From contig OMXT01000047.1 of NCBI GenBank assembly GCA_900315125.1, positions 38,195-102,194 of the forward strand: a stretch of DNA of 64,000 nt, given 5' to 3'. Numbering within the stretch: the first letter of the stretch is position 1; every line of letters begins with the position of its first letter. Both the position numbers and the translations under genes were made by a program. Shown one piece after another: positions 17,293-25,374 of the stretch. The DNA comes from an uncultured Eubacteriales bacterium. Its GTDB lineage: Bacteria; Bacillota; Clostridia; Peptostreptococcales; Anaerovoracaceae. Below the pieces are notes generated by a model. That model was not told where the DNA came from, did no database searches, and saw nothing but the letters and a program-made list of their open reading frames with translations.

Positions 17293-19095
17293 TTACCGGA
17301 TATAACCGCGGCTGTTCAGGAATGCCCAGGTGCGGCTGTCCTCCCTGGTGAAGGGCAGGGAGAAACCGATAAGGCTGCTGTCGTCAAAGACGAAGTCCAG
17401 GGTGTAGACTGATTCATCCTTTTCCCCGGTGCTCAGCGCCCAGGTATAGGCGAAGGAACGGGACGACCGATCCCTGGTATAAGCCGCAAGGAGCTTCTTC
17501 TGATCTTTGGCGTCTATTGCCTCTTCTGCATCGCCGGACAAAGAACCGCAGGTGATATGCGGATTGTTCGCCAGATAATCTTCTGCCAGGGGCAAGGCGG
17601 CGGACTGATATTCTCTGCTGCAGAAAATGTCTCTGAGGGTCTGGTATGTGCTGTCACCGGAGACAATCGCCACATCATAGCTTCGGTGGATACTGCGCCC
17701 GTTTTTCAGACGATAGATCATTTCCACATGCTCCGTCGAGACGTCCCGCGCGGAGGATTCCGCGGAAGGGGTCTTGCCGCCGCTGCCCTGACGGACCGCC
17801 TCCTTCTGCAGCGCAGTGATATGGGAGATCACCTCCGGATCCTTAAGAGTTACGAAGGTGAATCCCTGGGAATTGGATACCGCGTCGTGCTCTGAGCCAA
17901 GGGGCAGGACCGTATTATTCAATCCGCAGGAAAATTCCACGCTGGCGACAGCGGAGGGAGCCGGGACGCGGTTCTGGAATCCGCTGAGATCCGCGATGGT
18001 AAAGCTGCAGAACAGGGCTGCTGCAAGGAGATAGACGCAGAACCCCTTCAGTGTCCTGCGGTTCAAGATCCGGACCGAACTCTCAGCAATCATCCGGCAG
18101 ACAAGAAAGAGCAGTACGGAGCAGCCGAGAAAAGCAGTCATGAATATGGGAGCGGATAAAGTAACAGACCAGCTGCTGCCGATCCCGGCGATGACGAGTC
18201 CCAGGGCGACGGAGCAGGGCAGGGTAATAAGTATACAGAGTATGTCGCCGGCGACAGGATAGAAGCAGGCTCGGCCCGTGTTCTCCAGACGGACATTCCG
18301 GTAGAGGAAAATCCCCGCGAGCACAGCCAGAATGCTGACCGCTGCGTAAATCAGGGTGAATGTCACCTCACCGCCGCTCAGGAAATGCTGCCGGGTGAAC
18401 AGATACGTCACCGGGTGGAGGCGGATGATGAACCCGTTGCTGATATTGTCTGCAAATCCTACGAGGAATGCCTTGCAGGCAGACTGGATCATGAGAACCA
18501 TGCCCACGGGGAATCCGTTGATGAACAAAGCCAGGAGCACGTGGATCGTCCGGGTGCCCGCGATCATGGCGGCAAGACTGCTCATGGTGAAAACGAAAAC
18601 CAGTATGATCATGGTTTCCAGGATCCACTGCAGGATGTGGACGCCGGAATAAACAGCCGGCGCTGTGGAGCTGACGGCGAAACTGGAAAGCCCGGTATCT
18701 ATGGATGCTCCCCGGAGCATCATGAACAGCAGCGCGGTAACCAGTACGGGGATCAGCATCAGCAGGATTCCCGACACCGTGTGCAGCAGGAACAGCCGGG
18801 TTCTGGTTATGGGTCTGGCATGTACAGCGACAACGGAGTTTTCCCGGTGAAGATAGCGGAACAGTCCTGCAGACAGGGCGACTGCATACAGGCATTCCGT
18901 GAAAAGCATGAGAACGCTTGAATTCCGCAGGCAGCTTACGGCATAGGCGGAAATCATGTCGAAGCTGCGGTAATTCAGGATGACGGGCACGACTGCAGCA
19001 AGAAACCAAGCAGCAAAGGCTGCTGCGGCGATGATCCAGTATCGGCGGACGTCTTCTGCAATTATTGTTTTAGAACAAGAGCTCGTTGATTTCAT
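17293..19095 (-). CDS. ABC transporter permease (ABC-2 type), GntR-controlled
   Basis: This protein of about 600 residues has many hydrophobic segments (the first near residues 20-40) in two groups. The second half also holds a hydrophilic part of about 200 residues (from roughly 400 to the end) that is probably outside the membrane. ATG at 19095 is preferred, with GGGAGG eight bases upstream; 19098 and the GTG at 19104 are alternatives. It overlaps the end of the ATPase gene by about 25 bases. With the GntR and ATPase genes it resembles the YtrABC type of exporter, which is linked to cell-wall or antimicrobial stress. The substrate is unknown. Confidence 0.82.
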   Translation of the reverse strand: MKSTSSCSKTIIAEDVRRYWIIAAAAFAAWFLAAVVPVILNYRSFDMISAYAVSCLRNSSVLMLFTECLYAVALSAGLFRYLHRENSVVAVHARPITRTRLFLLHTVSGILLMLIPVLVTALLFMMLRGASIDTGLSSFAVSSTAPAVYSGVHILQWILETMIILVFVFTMSSLAAMIAGTRTIHVLLALFINGFPVGMVLMIQSACKAFLVGFADNISNGFIIRLHPVTYLFTRQHFLSGGEVTFTLIYAAVSILAVLAGIFLYRNVRLENTGRACFYPVAGDILCILITLPCSVALGLVIAGIGSSWSVTLSAPIFMTAFLGCSVLLFLVCRMIAESSVRILNRRTLKGFCVYLLAAALFCSFTIADLSGFQNRVPAPSAVASVEFSCGLNNTVLPLGSEHDAVSNSQGFTFVTLKDPEVISHITALQKEAVRQGSGGKTPSAESSARDVSTEHVEMIYRLKNGRSIHRSYDVAIVSGDSTYQTLRDIFCSREYQSAALPLAEDYLANNPHITCGSLSGDAEEAIDAKDQKKLLAAYTRDRSSRSFAYTWALSTGEKDESVYTLDFVFDDSSLIGFSLPFTREDSRTWAFLNSRGYIR

Positions 19096-19972
19096 CATTT
19101 TCACCTCCCAGCTCGTAAATAAATATCTCTTCCAGCGTCAGGGGGAGCATGTCAAATATCACAGGATCATGCTTCTGAATCTGATCTTCAATCTCTTCCG
19201 CTGTTCCCCGGATAATCAGAAGGTCGATGCTCCCGCGGCGCTCCCGGCGGAGCACGTCAAGCTCGTTATAGAAGTCTGAGGAATCCACGGTGCTCCCATA
19301 GGCGGCCTGGACTTTGTGAAGATTGCCCCTCAGCTCGTCGTAATCCTGCTCCAGGAACATCTTTCCGTGAGAAAGGATGCCTATGTGGTCGCAGATTCCT
19401 TCCAGTTCCTTCAGATTGTGAGATGAGACGAGAACGGTCATGGAACGGGCAGCCACATCGTCTACGATCGTATTCCAGACCATGCGCCGAACGATGGGAT
19501 CCAGCCCGTCTATGGGTTCATCCAGCAGGAGATATTCCGGCTCTGACGCCAGAGCAAGGCAGAACATGGCCTGCTTCTTCATTCCTTTGGAAAATGTCTG
19601 CAGGCGGGCAGTCGGATTCAGGTGGAACATTCCGACAAGATCCCGGAAACGTTCCTCGTCCCAGGACGGATAAAAGCCGGAATAAACGGCGCTCATATTT
19701 TTCAGCGTATATCCCTGGGGAAAATACAGCTCATCCGGGATCAGAGCAATTTTCGATTTCAGCTCTGTGTTTTCCCATATCTCTGCACCGTCATACAGAA
19801 TCTCGCCAGTGTCCGGGCGGAGAACGCCCGACATGGTCTTTATCAATGTTGTTTTGCCTGCACCGTTTATTCCGATCAATCCGTAAATCGAGCCGGTGGG
19901 AACGGTCATGGAGAGATCGCTCAGGGCAGGAAAACCATCAAATTTCTTGTTTATTCCTTTTAGTCTGATCAT
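19070..19972 (-). CDS. ABC transporter ATP-binding protein
   Basis: The 300-residue ATPase has GINGAGKTT (Walker A) near residue 36, the signature FSKGMKKQ near 131, LLLDEPIDGLD (Walker B) near 153 and SSHNLKELEGICDHIGIL near 187. The C-terminal 80 residues are typical of drug and bacteriocin exporters of the DRA/YtrB kind. Its start overlaps the stop of the GntR gene by four bases, and its end overlaps the permease gene, so the three are tightly coupled. Confidence 0.93.
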   Translation of the reverse strand: MIRLKGINKKFDGFPALSDLSMTVPTGSIYGLIGINGAGKTTLIKTMSGVLRPDTGEILYDGAEIWENTELKSKIALIPDELYFPQGYTLKNMSAVYSGFYPSWDEERFRDLVGMFHLNPTARLQTFSKGMKKQAMFCLALASEPEYLLLDEPIDGLDPIVRRMVWNTIVDDVAARSMTVLVSSHNLKELEGICDHIGILSHGKMFLEQDYDELRGNLHKVQAAYGSTVDSSDFYNELDVLRRERRGSIDLLIIRGTAEEIEDQIQKHDPVIFDMLPLTLEEIFIYELGGENDEINELLF

Positions 19973-20373
19973 TTACTGCTCTCCTTTCTGTCGGTTCCGC
20001 CTGCGGCTTGCCCTATGGCGCTGCAGGTGAATTCCCATGCTTGATCCGCTGTCAGTCCAAGGTACAGCAGCTGCCGGTATCCGCTGCGGATCAGTTCCTG
20101 GGCCTGCTGTATCTGAGCAGGATCAGGCTGTATGCCGGAGCGGGGAGCAACGAAGGTCCCCCGGCCGGAAACGGTAAAGACATATCCCTCCCGTTCCAGT
20201 TCCCTGTAGGCTTTCTGTACTGTATTCGGATTGATCGTCAGCTGTCTGGAGAGTTCTCTGACCGAAGGCAGCCTGGTGTCTTCCGGGAGAACGTCAGTCA
20301 TGATCAGCTCCTTAAACTTGTCGATCACCTGTTCATAGATGGATCGGCTGCTTTTTCTGTCAAGCTGAAACAT
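19969..20373 (-). CDS. GntR family regulator (YtrA type)
   Basis: The 134-residue protein has a GntR winged helix in its first 70 residues (SIYEQVIDKFKELI, LPSVRELSRQLTINPNTVQKAYRELEREGY) and a short C-terminal tail with no large effector domain, as in YtrA regulators. GGAGG lies six bases before the ATG. YtrA-type repressors control the ABC transporter genes next to them, and a perfect palindrome lies in this gene's own promoter. Loss of repression would turn on the whole operon. Confidence 0.92.
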   Translation of the reverse strand: MFQLDRKSSRSIYEQVIDKFKELIMTDVLPEDTRLPSVRELSRQLTINPNTVQKAYRELEREGYVFTVSGRGTFVAPRSGIQPDPAQIQQAQELIRSGYRQLLYLGLTADQAWEFTCSAIGQAAGGTDRKESSK

Positions 20374-20403
20374 AATATACCTCCAATTCCCTTTTGCGTA
20401 TTA

Positions 20404-20432
20404 AGTGTACTATGATAAATAGTACACGTCAA
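20404..20432 (-). promoter_or_regulatory. Promoter of the GntR-ABC operon
   Basis: On the minus strand TTGACG (20427-20432), a 17-base spacer and TACACT (20404-20409) lie about 30 bases upstream of the gntR start. The spacer is filled by the operator palindrome. Confidence 0.75.
20405..20427. promoter_or_regulatory. GntR operator palindrome
   Basis: GTGTACTA, seven bases, then TAGTACAC form a perfect dyad with eight-base arms. It covers the spacer and the -10 box of the gntR promoter, as expected for autorepression by a YtrA-type regulator. Confidence 0.75.
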
Positions 20433-20442
20433 GCATTTCGGC

Positions 20443-20488
20443 AAAAATAAAAAAACTCCCCATCGTGCCGAAATGGCAGGTGAGGAGT
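20443..20488 (-). terminator. Terminator of the BKACE/acyl-CoA synthetase operon
   Basis: On the minus strand ACTCC...TGCCA pairs with GGCA...GGAGT around TTTC and is followed by a run of T. It lies about 130 bases after the stop at 20621; nothing else is seen in 20489-20620. Confidence 0.75.
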
Positions 20489-20620
20489 GTTAATCCAGTC
20501 GATGTTCTTTAACTTCAGGGATTCCAGTAATCGTTGTGTTAAGCCGGGGAATGCCTTCTGTTTTGCCGGACGCAGCGTGAATAAGAAAGCGCCTGTTATC
20601 TGATCTCCTGGATAAACATA

Positions 20621-21469
20621 TTAATTTTCTTTGCCCTTGTAATGGTTCTTCATATTGGCTTTAAACATCTCGCGGACATCGTCAGATGTTGCTACCTCTC
20701 TCTGCAGTTCCTTCGCAAGGCGTACAGCCCGCTCTACGAGCTGGGTGTTCGACTCGGCTTTAACACCGTGAGAATAGTAGATATTGTCTTCCAGGCCGAC
20801 GCGGGCTCCGCCGCCCCAGAGAAGAGCCTGTGTCATAACAGGTATATGATATCTTCCGACGCCGAAGGCACTCCATGTGCAGCCTTCCGGAACTCTTCTT
20901 ACCAGAGCCCACATCATTTCAGGGTCGTACTGTACGCCGCCCTTTGTACCGAAAATCAACTGGAAATGAACCGGTTTCTGCAGGATCCCTTCTTTGATAT
21001 AATTGACAGCCTGATCCATCATGCCGAAGTCGAAAATTTCAACCTCTGGTTTGATGCCCAGTTCTTGATCCAGTTTACCCAGTTTTCTCAGGAAATTCGG
21101 TGAATTGTACATGATCTCAGAGTATCCCCAGTTCATGGTGCCGCAGTCGAAGGTCGCCATTTCCGGTTTGATGATCGGAAGGTGAGCCATGCGGATCTCG
21201 TCGCCGGCAGTGATGTCGCCGGATGTTGTTACATTGAGGACGATGTCGCATTTTTCACGGATGCGTTCACAGGTCTCGATAAATTTCGCGGTTTCCATGG
21301 TTGGCTTTTCTGCATCATTTCTCACGTGAATATGAGCGATCGAAGCGCCTGCCTGATAGCATTCATAGACGGATTCCGCGATTTCAGCCGGTGTGATCGG
21401 CACAGCCGGGTTCATTTCTCTTGTGGTATCTTCTCCTGTAGGTGCTATGGTAATTATTGCTTTATCCAT
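20621..21469 (-). CDS. Beta-keto acid cleavage enzyme (BKACE, DUF849; Kce-like)
   Basis: The 282-residue protein belongs to the BKACE family, TIM-barrel zinc enzymes that react a 3-keto acid with acetyl-CoA to give acetoacetate and a shorter acyl-CoA. The family's opening APTGEDTTREMNPAVPITPAEIAE region, the zinc ligands in AHIHVRN near residue 47 and VGLEDN near 230 are present. Known members cleave 3-keto-5-aminohexanoate (lysine fermentation) or dehydrocarnitine. No other lysine-fermentation gene lies nearby, whereas the sister operon encodes a hydroxyacid dehydrogenase and a methylamine-type methyltransferase, so a dehydrocarnitine-like substrate is favoured. It is the third gene of a sigma-54 operon. 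Confidence 0.9.
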   Translation of the reverse strand: MDKAIITIAPTGEDTTREMNPAVPITPAEIAESVYECYQAGASIAHIHVRNDAEKPTMETAKFIETCERIREKCDIVLNVTTSGDITAGDEIRMAHLPIIKPEMATFDCGTMNWGYSEIMYNSPNFLRKLGKLDQELGIKPEVEIFDFGMMDQAVNYIKEGILQKPVHFQLIFGTKGGVQYDPEMMWALVRRVPEGCTWSAFGVGRYHIPVMTQALLWGGGARVGLEDNIYYSHGVKAESNTQLVERAVRLAKELQREVATSDDVREMFKANMKNHYKGKEN

Positions 21470-21480
21470 TATTAGCCTCC

Positions 21481-22161
21481 TTAAAGTATAACTCTGGCGT
21501 CAACAACTTTTACTCCGTCTTCGTAAACAAAGACAGGGTTGATGTCTAATTCTTTAATTTCAGGATTGTCCTGAACCATGTCAGCAACGCGGCAAATCAG
21601 GTCTGCCACTGCGTCAACGTCCTTCGGCGCACTGCCCCGGTATCCGGTCAGCAGTTTGGCTCCGCGGATCTGGCTGATCATTTCGTAGGCTTCGTCCTTT
21701 GTGATCGGCATGAGCTGCAGTGACACATCTTTCAGAACTTCGACGAAGATTCCTCCGAGACCAAACATGATCACGTTCCCGAACTGGTCGTCTTTGTTCA
21801 TACCCACGATGCATTCCAGTCCCTGCTCTGCCATTTCCATGACATTGATGCCGGCGATTTCAGCATTCGGGGCCTTCTCCGCTGCAGATGTCAAAATATT
21901 TCCATATGCCTTTCTGAGGGCATCCTCGTCTGCCAGTCCTGCAGCGACGCCGCCCACGTCAGATTTGTGTACGATATCATGAGAACTGATTTTCAGCACA
22001 ACAGGGTACCCGATATCTGCTGCGGCCGCGGCGGCTTCGTCCGGTGAGTGGGTCAGTCTGCATTTTGGCGTATTGATGCCGTATTGCGAAAACAGCTCCA
22101 TGGCATCCGGCTCAAGAAGGTTTGTATATTTTCCCATCGATTGTTCAATGATCCTGTTCAT
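21481..22161 (-). CDS. ADP-forming acyl-CoA synthetase, beta (ATP-grasp) subunit
   Basis: The 226-residue ATP-grasp protein has YPVVLKISSHDIVHKSDVGGV near residue 55, GMNKDDQFGNVIMFGLGGIFVE near 125 and ELDINPVFVYEDG near 208. This is the beta subunit type of NDP-forming acyl-CoA synthetases, which make ATP from ADP, phosphate and an acyl-CoA. It lies two bases after the alpha subunit gene. Pairing with a BKACE suggests it harvests the CoA ester that the BKACE releases. Confidence 0.92.
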   Translation of the reverse strand: MNRIIEQSMGKYTNLLEPDAMELFSQYGINTPKCRLTHSPDEAAAAAADIGYPVVLKISSHDIVHKSDVGGVAAGLADEDALRKAYGNILTSAAEKAPNAEIAGINVMEMAEQGLECIVGMNKDDQFGNVIMFGLGGIFVEVLKDVSLQLMPITKDEAYEMISQIRGAKLLTGYRGSAPKDVDAVADLICRVADMVQDNPEIKELDINPVFVYEDGVKVVDARVIL

Positions 22162-22163
22162 TC

Positions 22164-23519
22164 TTAAGCCTCCTTTTCTATCTTGGTGTCCAGCAGATGA
22201 CTGAGGGCCTTGACTGCCCGTTCCGGCGTGGGAAAGACCGGAATCCCTGCGGCGCTCATTTCGGCAACCTCCGCAGCCTGGACAGAACCGCCGCCCAGAT
22301 AGCTTACGATCAGGGAGATCCGGCCGTCCTCCTTTACCTTCTGCGCAACTTCCGCAGCCCCGGGTATGGGGTCTCCGTAGATCATCAGAAGGGTGCCGTA
22401 TCCCAGCTTATCCGCATACTGGCATATAATATCTGAAGCGTCGCCGTAGCGTTCGGAGGTGGCGTCGCCGGTCAGGTCAAGGGGATTGGAGATCACGCAC
22501 TGCGAGGGCAGACTATCGCGGAGCGGTGCCTTCGCTGTTTCGGAAAGGGGCATAATATCTACTCCGTTTTCATCCGCTGTATCTGTAGCCAGGATCCCCG
22601 ATCCTCCGCTGCTGGTCATGATAAGCAGTTTGTTATTCGGCGGACACGGGAGCATGGCGGCCAGCTTGCAGCAGTCGTACATCTCTGTGATATCGTTGGC
22701 ACGGATGATTCCGTATTTTTTACAGAAAACGGAGAACAGTGCGTCATTTCCAGCCAGAGATTTCGTATGGGAGGCAACAGCGACCTGTCCCTTGGCGGTA
22801 CGGCCCGGCTTGAGGATCACGACGGGTTTCTTTTTTGCGGCTTTGATGACCGCTTCCTGAAAACCGGATCCCTTTGCGATGCCTTCGATGTTCAGGGCGA
22901 TGACTTTCACATGAGGATCTTCTACGAAGAAATTAATAAAGTCGACTTCCGTAATATCTAATTTGTTGCCGAGAGCTGCGAAGCAGGTTACACCGATTCC
23001 TTCTGCTTCTGCCCGGAGTTCGATTTCCGCTCCAATGGTCCCGCTCTGTGTAACAAGACCGATGGCGCCCTGAGTAATTACAACAGGCCATGTGGCACAC
23101 ATCTGGTTTGCTGTATAATTGATGCCCTGGCAGTTCGGACCGATGATTCTCATACCGTATTCCCGTGCGATGGACAGCAGTTCTGCTTCCATGTCATCGT
23201 TTCCAATTTCGCGGAATCCTCCGCTGATAATAATTGCGCCCTTAACGCCCTTCTTACCGGCTTCCCTTAATGTACCGGCAACAGCTGCAGCAGGCACGCA
23301 GACCACGATCAGGTCGATGCTTCCTTCTACATCAGACAGACTTTTATAGCAGGGCAGTCCCATAAGTTCAGGTTCCTTGGGGTTGATTGGGTAAATCTTT
23401 CCCTGAAAACCTCCTTCGATGAGATTGTTCAGGAGCTTGTGGCCCATCTTGCTGGGCTTTCCTGATGCGCCTACTACTGCGATGGAGGAAGCGTATAAAA
23501 TGTCTCGTAATGTGTACAT
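22164..23519 (-). CDS. ADP-forming acyl-CoA synthetase, alpha subunit
   Basis: The protein has 451 residues from the ATG at 23519, which has AAGGAG six bases upstream; the longer frame to 23582 would read through the promoter. It contains the CoA-binding domain (SIAVVGASGKPSKMGHKLL near residue 12, PINPKEPELMG), the IIGPNCQGI motif of the ligase domain near 130 and VASHTKSLAGND near 245. The family passes a phosphate between a histidine here and ADP on the beta subunit. It is the first gene of the operon, transcribed from the sigma-54 promoter just upstream. The reaction direction expected for catabolism is acyl-CoA to acid with ATP formation. Confidence 0.92.
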   Translation of the reverse strand: MYTLRDILYASSIAVVGASGKPSKMGHKLLNNLIEGGFQGKIYPINPKEPELMGLPCYKSLSDVEGSIDLIVVCVPAAAVAGTLREAGKKGVKGAIIISGGFREIGNDDMEAELLSIAREYGMRIIGPNCQGINYTANQMCATWPVVITQGAIGLVTQSGTIGAEIELRAEAEGIGVTCFAALGNKLDITEVDFINFFVEDPHVKVIALNIEGIAKGSGFQEAVIKAAKKKPVVILKPGRTAKGQVAVASHTKSLAGNDALFSVFCKKYGIIRANDITEMYDCCKLAAMLPCPPNNKLLIMTSSGGSGILATDTADENGVDIMPLSETAKAPLRDSLPSQCVISNPLDLTGDATSERYGDASDIICQYADKLGYGTLLMIYGDPIPGAAEVAQKVKEDGRISLIVSYLGGGSVQAAEVAEMSAAGIPVFPTPERAVKALSHLLDTKIEKEA

Positions 23520-23566
23520 CTCCAACTCCTTCGATATTTCAGCAATATTTTCTGAATAATTAAAAA

Positions 23567-23581
23567 GCAAGATGCGTGCCA
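23567..23581 (-). promoter_or_regulatory. Sigma-54 promoter of the acyl-CoA synthetase/BKACE operon
   Basis: On the minus strand the sequence is TGGCAC, five bases, TTGC: a perfect -24/-12 element with the required GG and GC. It lies about 50 bases before the ATG at 23519 and directly after the terminator of the regulator gene. Confidence 0.88.
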
Positions 23582-23608
23582 AAAAAAAGCCGCTGCTGGT
23601 GCAGCGGC
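23581..23608 (-). terminator. Rho-independent terminator of the sigma-54 activator gene
   Basis: GCCGCTGC and GCAGCGGC pair around four bases, followed on the minus strand by eight T. The T run touches the -24 element of the next promoter, so the two units are insulated with no spare sequence. Confidence 0.9.
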
Positions 23609-23636
23609 AGAATGAACTCCAATGCCTGTTGGGTAC

Positions 23637-25031
23637 TTACTTTTTCTGGACGTATTTTTTTATTTTCCGAGCTGCCGTAGGCTGGCTGATTCCCAGCACC
23701 TTGCTGACGGCGACCGTACTGCCGTACTGGCTGTATGCGTTTCTAATAATGTTCTGTTCGTATAATTCCAGCATCGTAGTCAATCCGTATTTTCCATTGT
23801 CTGCGGACTGCAACTTGGGCAGGAGCTGGGCGGGAATCGTGCTCAGGGTGACATAGTCATCGGTTCCGGTCACGACGATGCGCTCAATGATATTCTCCAG
23901 TTCTCTTGTGTTTCCGGGCCAGCTGTACATCATGAGAAGCTGCTGGACTTCCGGGGCGATGACACGCTCCAGGCCGTATTTCTTGTTAGCCTTGCGCAGA
24001 AAAACGGTGATCATAGCCTGGAGATCCTCGTGCCGTTCGCGCAGCGGCGGGATTTCCACAGGAATGCCGTTTATCCGGTAATAAAGATCTTCCCGGAACC
24101 GGCCGTCGGTTATCATATCCTGCAGATTCCGGTTCGTTGCAGTGATCAGGCGGAAGTCTACGTCAATCGCGCGGGTTCCACCGACACGGCGTATCCTTTT
24201 TTCCTGCAGTGTATGAAGCAGCTTGACCTGCAGGGAGAGAGACATCTCACCGATTTCATCCAGGAACAAAGTACCGTTATTCGCGATTTCTATCAGACCG
24301 GTCTTTCCCTTCTTGTTGGCACCGGTGAAGGCGCCGCCTTCATAGCCGAAAAGTTCGGATTCCAGAAGATTTTCTGATATGGCGCCGCAGTTGATCTCTA
24401 CGAAAGGGCCCTCGCATCGGCTGCTGAGCTGGTGGATGGACTTGGCAATAAGGCTCTTTCCGACGCCGGTTTCCCCGGTGATTAATATGTTGATGTCTTT
24501 CGGAGCGATCCGTTTGATCAGAGAAACCACCTGCTCCATCTGGGGACTTTCGGCAATGACATCGGGGAGGTTCATGTTCATACGCCGCAGTTCCTCGATT
24601 TCTGCAGAATAGCGTTCGTTCTGCGCGGCAAGGCGGTCGTACTTGTCCTGTATCTCTGAAAAATCACCGACGTTCCAGGAATCGTAACTGATAATCCAAA
24701 TCAGGTCGCCTTCGTCATTAAATATAGGCACACCCGAAGTGAGGATGTGTTCGCCCTTCTTATTATACTGAAGGATCTCTTCTCGTTTATGGGACTGAAG
24801 GACCTGGAGGGAAACGGAAGGGCGGAATACACCGGATTCTTCCAAATCTCTGGCACTCATGCCCACAGCTTCTTCTGCCGGGATGCCGCTTTTTTCTGTC
24901 CAGCTTCTGCTTACCCATCGTACGATTGCGCTGCTGTCCATGATACATACATCCTGTAAAAGTACATCGGTAAAATAAGAAAACAGCTCGGAAAATTCCT
25001 TTTCTGCCATTACGTCGAATAATGAGTTCAT
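23637..25031 (-). CDS. PAS-AAA-Fis sigma-54 enhancer-binding protein
   Basis: This 464-residue activator has a PAS-type sensor domain at about residues 10-125, a short coiled coil, and a sigma-54 AAA+ domain from about 155 to 400 with ITGETGVGKS (Walker A) near 184, GAFTGA near 234 (the loop that contacts sigma-54) and GTLFLDEIGEMSL (Walker B). A Fis-type helix-turn-helix ends the protein (GSTVAVSKVLGISQPTAARKIKKY). No response-regulator receiver is present, so a small molecule bound by PAS is the likely signal. It lies between the two operons with sigma-54 promoters and is probably their activator. Confidence 0.94.
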   Translation of the reverse strand: MNSLFDVMAEKEFSELFSYFTDVLLQDVCIMDSSAIVRWVSRSWTEKSGIPAEEAVGMSARDLEESGVFRPSVSLQVLQSHKREEILQYNKKGEHILTSGVPIFNDEGDLIWIISYDSWNVGDFSEIQDKYDRLAAQNERYSAEIEELRRMNMNLPDVIAESPQMEQVVSLIKRIAPKDINILITGETGVGKSLIAKSIHQLSSRCEGPFVEINCGAISENLLESELFGYEGGAFTGANKKGKTGLIEIANNGTLFLDEIGEMSLSLQVKLLHTLQEKRIRRVGGTRAIDVDFRLITATNRNLQDMITDGRFREDLYYRINGIPVEIPPLRERHEDLQAMITVFLRKANKKYGLERVIAPEVQQLLMMYSWPGNTRELENIIERIVVTGTDDYVTLSTIPAQLLPKLQSADNGKYGLTTMLELYEQNIIRNAYSQYGSTVAVSKVLGISQPTAARKIKKYVQKK

Positions 25032-25058
25032 GGTATTCCCCCCCTGCTATCGTCAGAA

Positions 25059-25074
25059 TATTCAATAGTGAATA
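25059..25074. promoter_or_regulatory. Activator-type dyad 1 (TATTCA-N4-TGAATA)
   Basis: TATTCA, ATAG, TGAATA form a perfect dyad located just downstream of the -10 box of the regulator's own promoter. That position suits autorepression by the enhancer-binding protein. Confidence 0.65.
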
Positions 25075-25083
25075 ATTGTTACT

Positions 25084-25113
25084 ATTATATCTCTGGCGCC
25101 GGTGAGAAGTCAA
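25084..25113 (-). promoter_or_regulatory. Sigma-A-type promoter of the sigma-54 activator gene
   Basis: On the minus strand TTGACT (25108-25113), 18 bases and TATAAT (25084-25089) lie about 55 bases before the ATG at 25031. The dyad at 25059-25074 covers the expected start of transcription. Confidence 0.72.
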
Positions 25114-25178
25114 GCGGCAAATCATTGCTTTTGTTTGTTGAAATTGCACGGCTTGCAACGAAAAGTCAGAAAATTAAA

Positions 25179-25194
25179 TATTCAGCCGTGAATC
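25179..25194. promoter_or_regulatory. Activator-type dyad 2 (TATTCA-N4-TGAATC)
   Basis: TATTCA, GCCG, TGAATC differs from the other two copies at the last base only. Its centre is 19 bases from dyad 3, about two helical turns. Confidence 0.65.
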
Positions 25195-25197
25195 GAA

Positions 25198-25213
25198 TAT
25201 TCAATATTGAATA
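25198..25213. promoter_or_regulatory. Activator-type dyad 3 (TATTCA-N4-TGAATA)
   Basis: A perfect dyad whose centre is about 105 bases upstream of the -24 element at 25310, the usual distance for a sigma-54 upstream activating sequence. With dyad 2 it would seat two activator dimers on nearly the same face of the DNA. Confidence 0.7.
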
Positions 25214-25309
25214 GAAGTTGATCGAACTGGATGTGCGAATTTCGTGAAATTTCTTTCGAATCTGGTCAAATAAGACTTTGTTCTACTCGGAAAATCAACA
25301 AGAAAAATT

Positions 25310-25324
25310 TGGCACGGTAATTGC
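25310..25324 (+). promoter_or_regulatory. Sigma-54 promoter of the dehydrogenase-symporter-methyltransferase operon
   Basis: TGGCAC, five bases, TTGC match the -24/-12 consensus exactly. It lies about 50 bases before the ATG at 25375. The same hexamer and tetramer with the same spacing are found at 23567-23581 on the other strand. Confidence 0.9.
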
Positions 25325-25374
25325 TAATTTATTTTGCTATAAAAACAGTTTATATGGAAGGAGACGCAGACATC

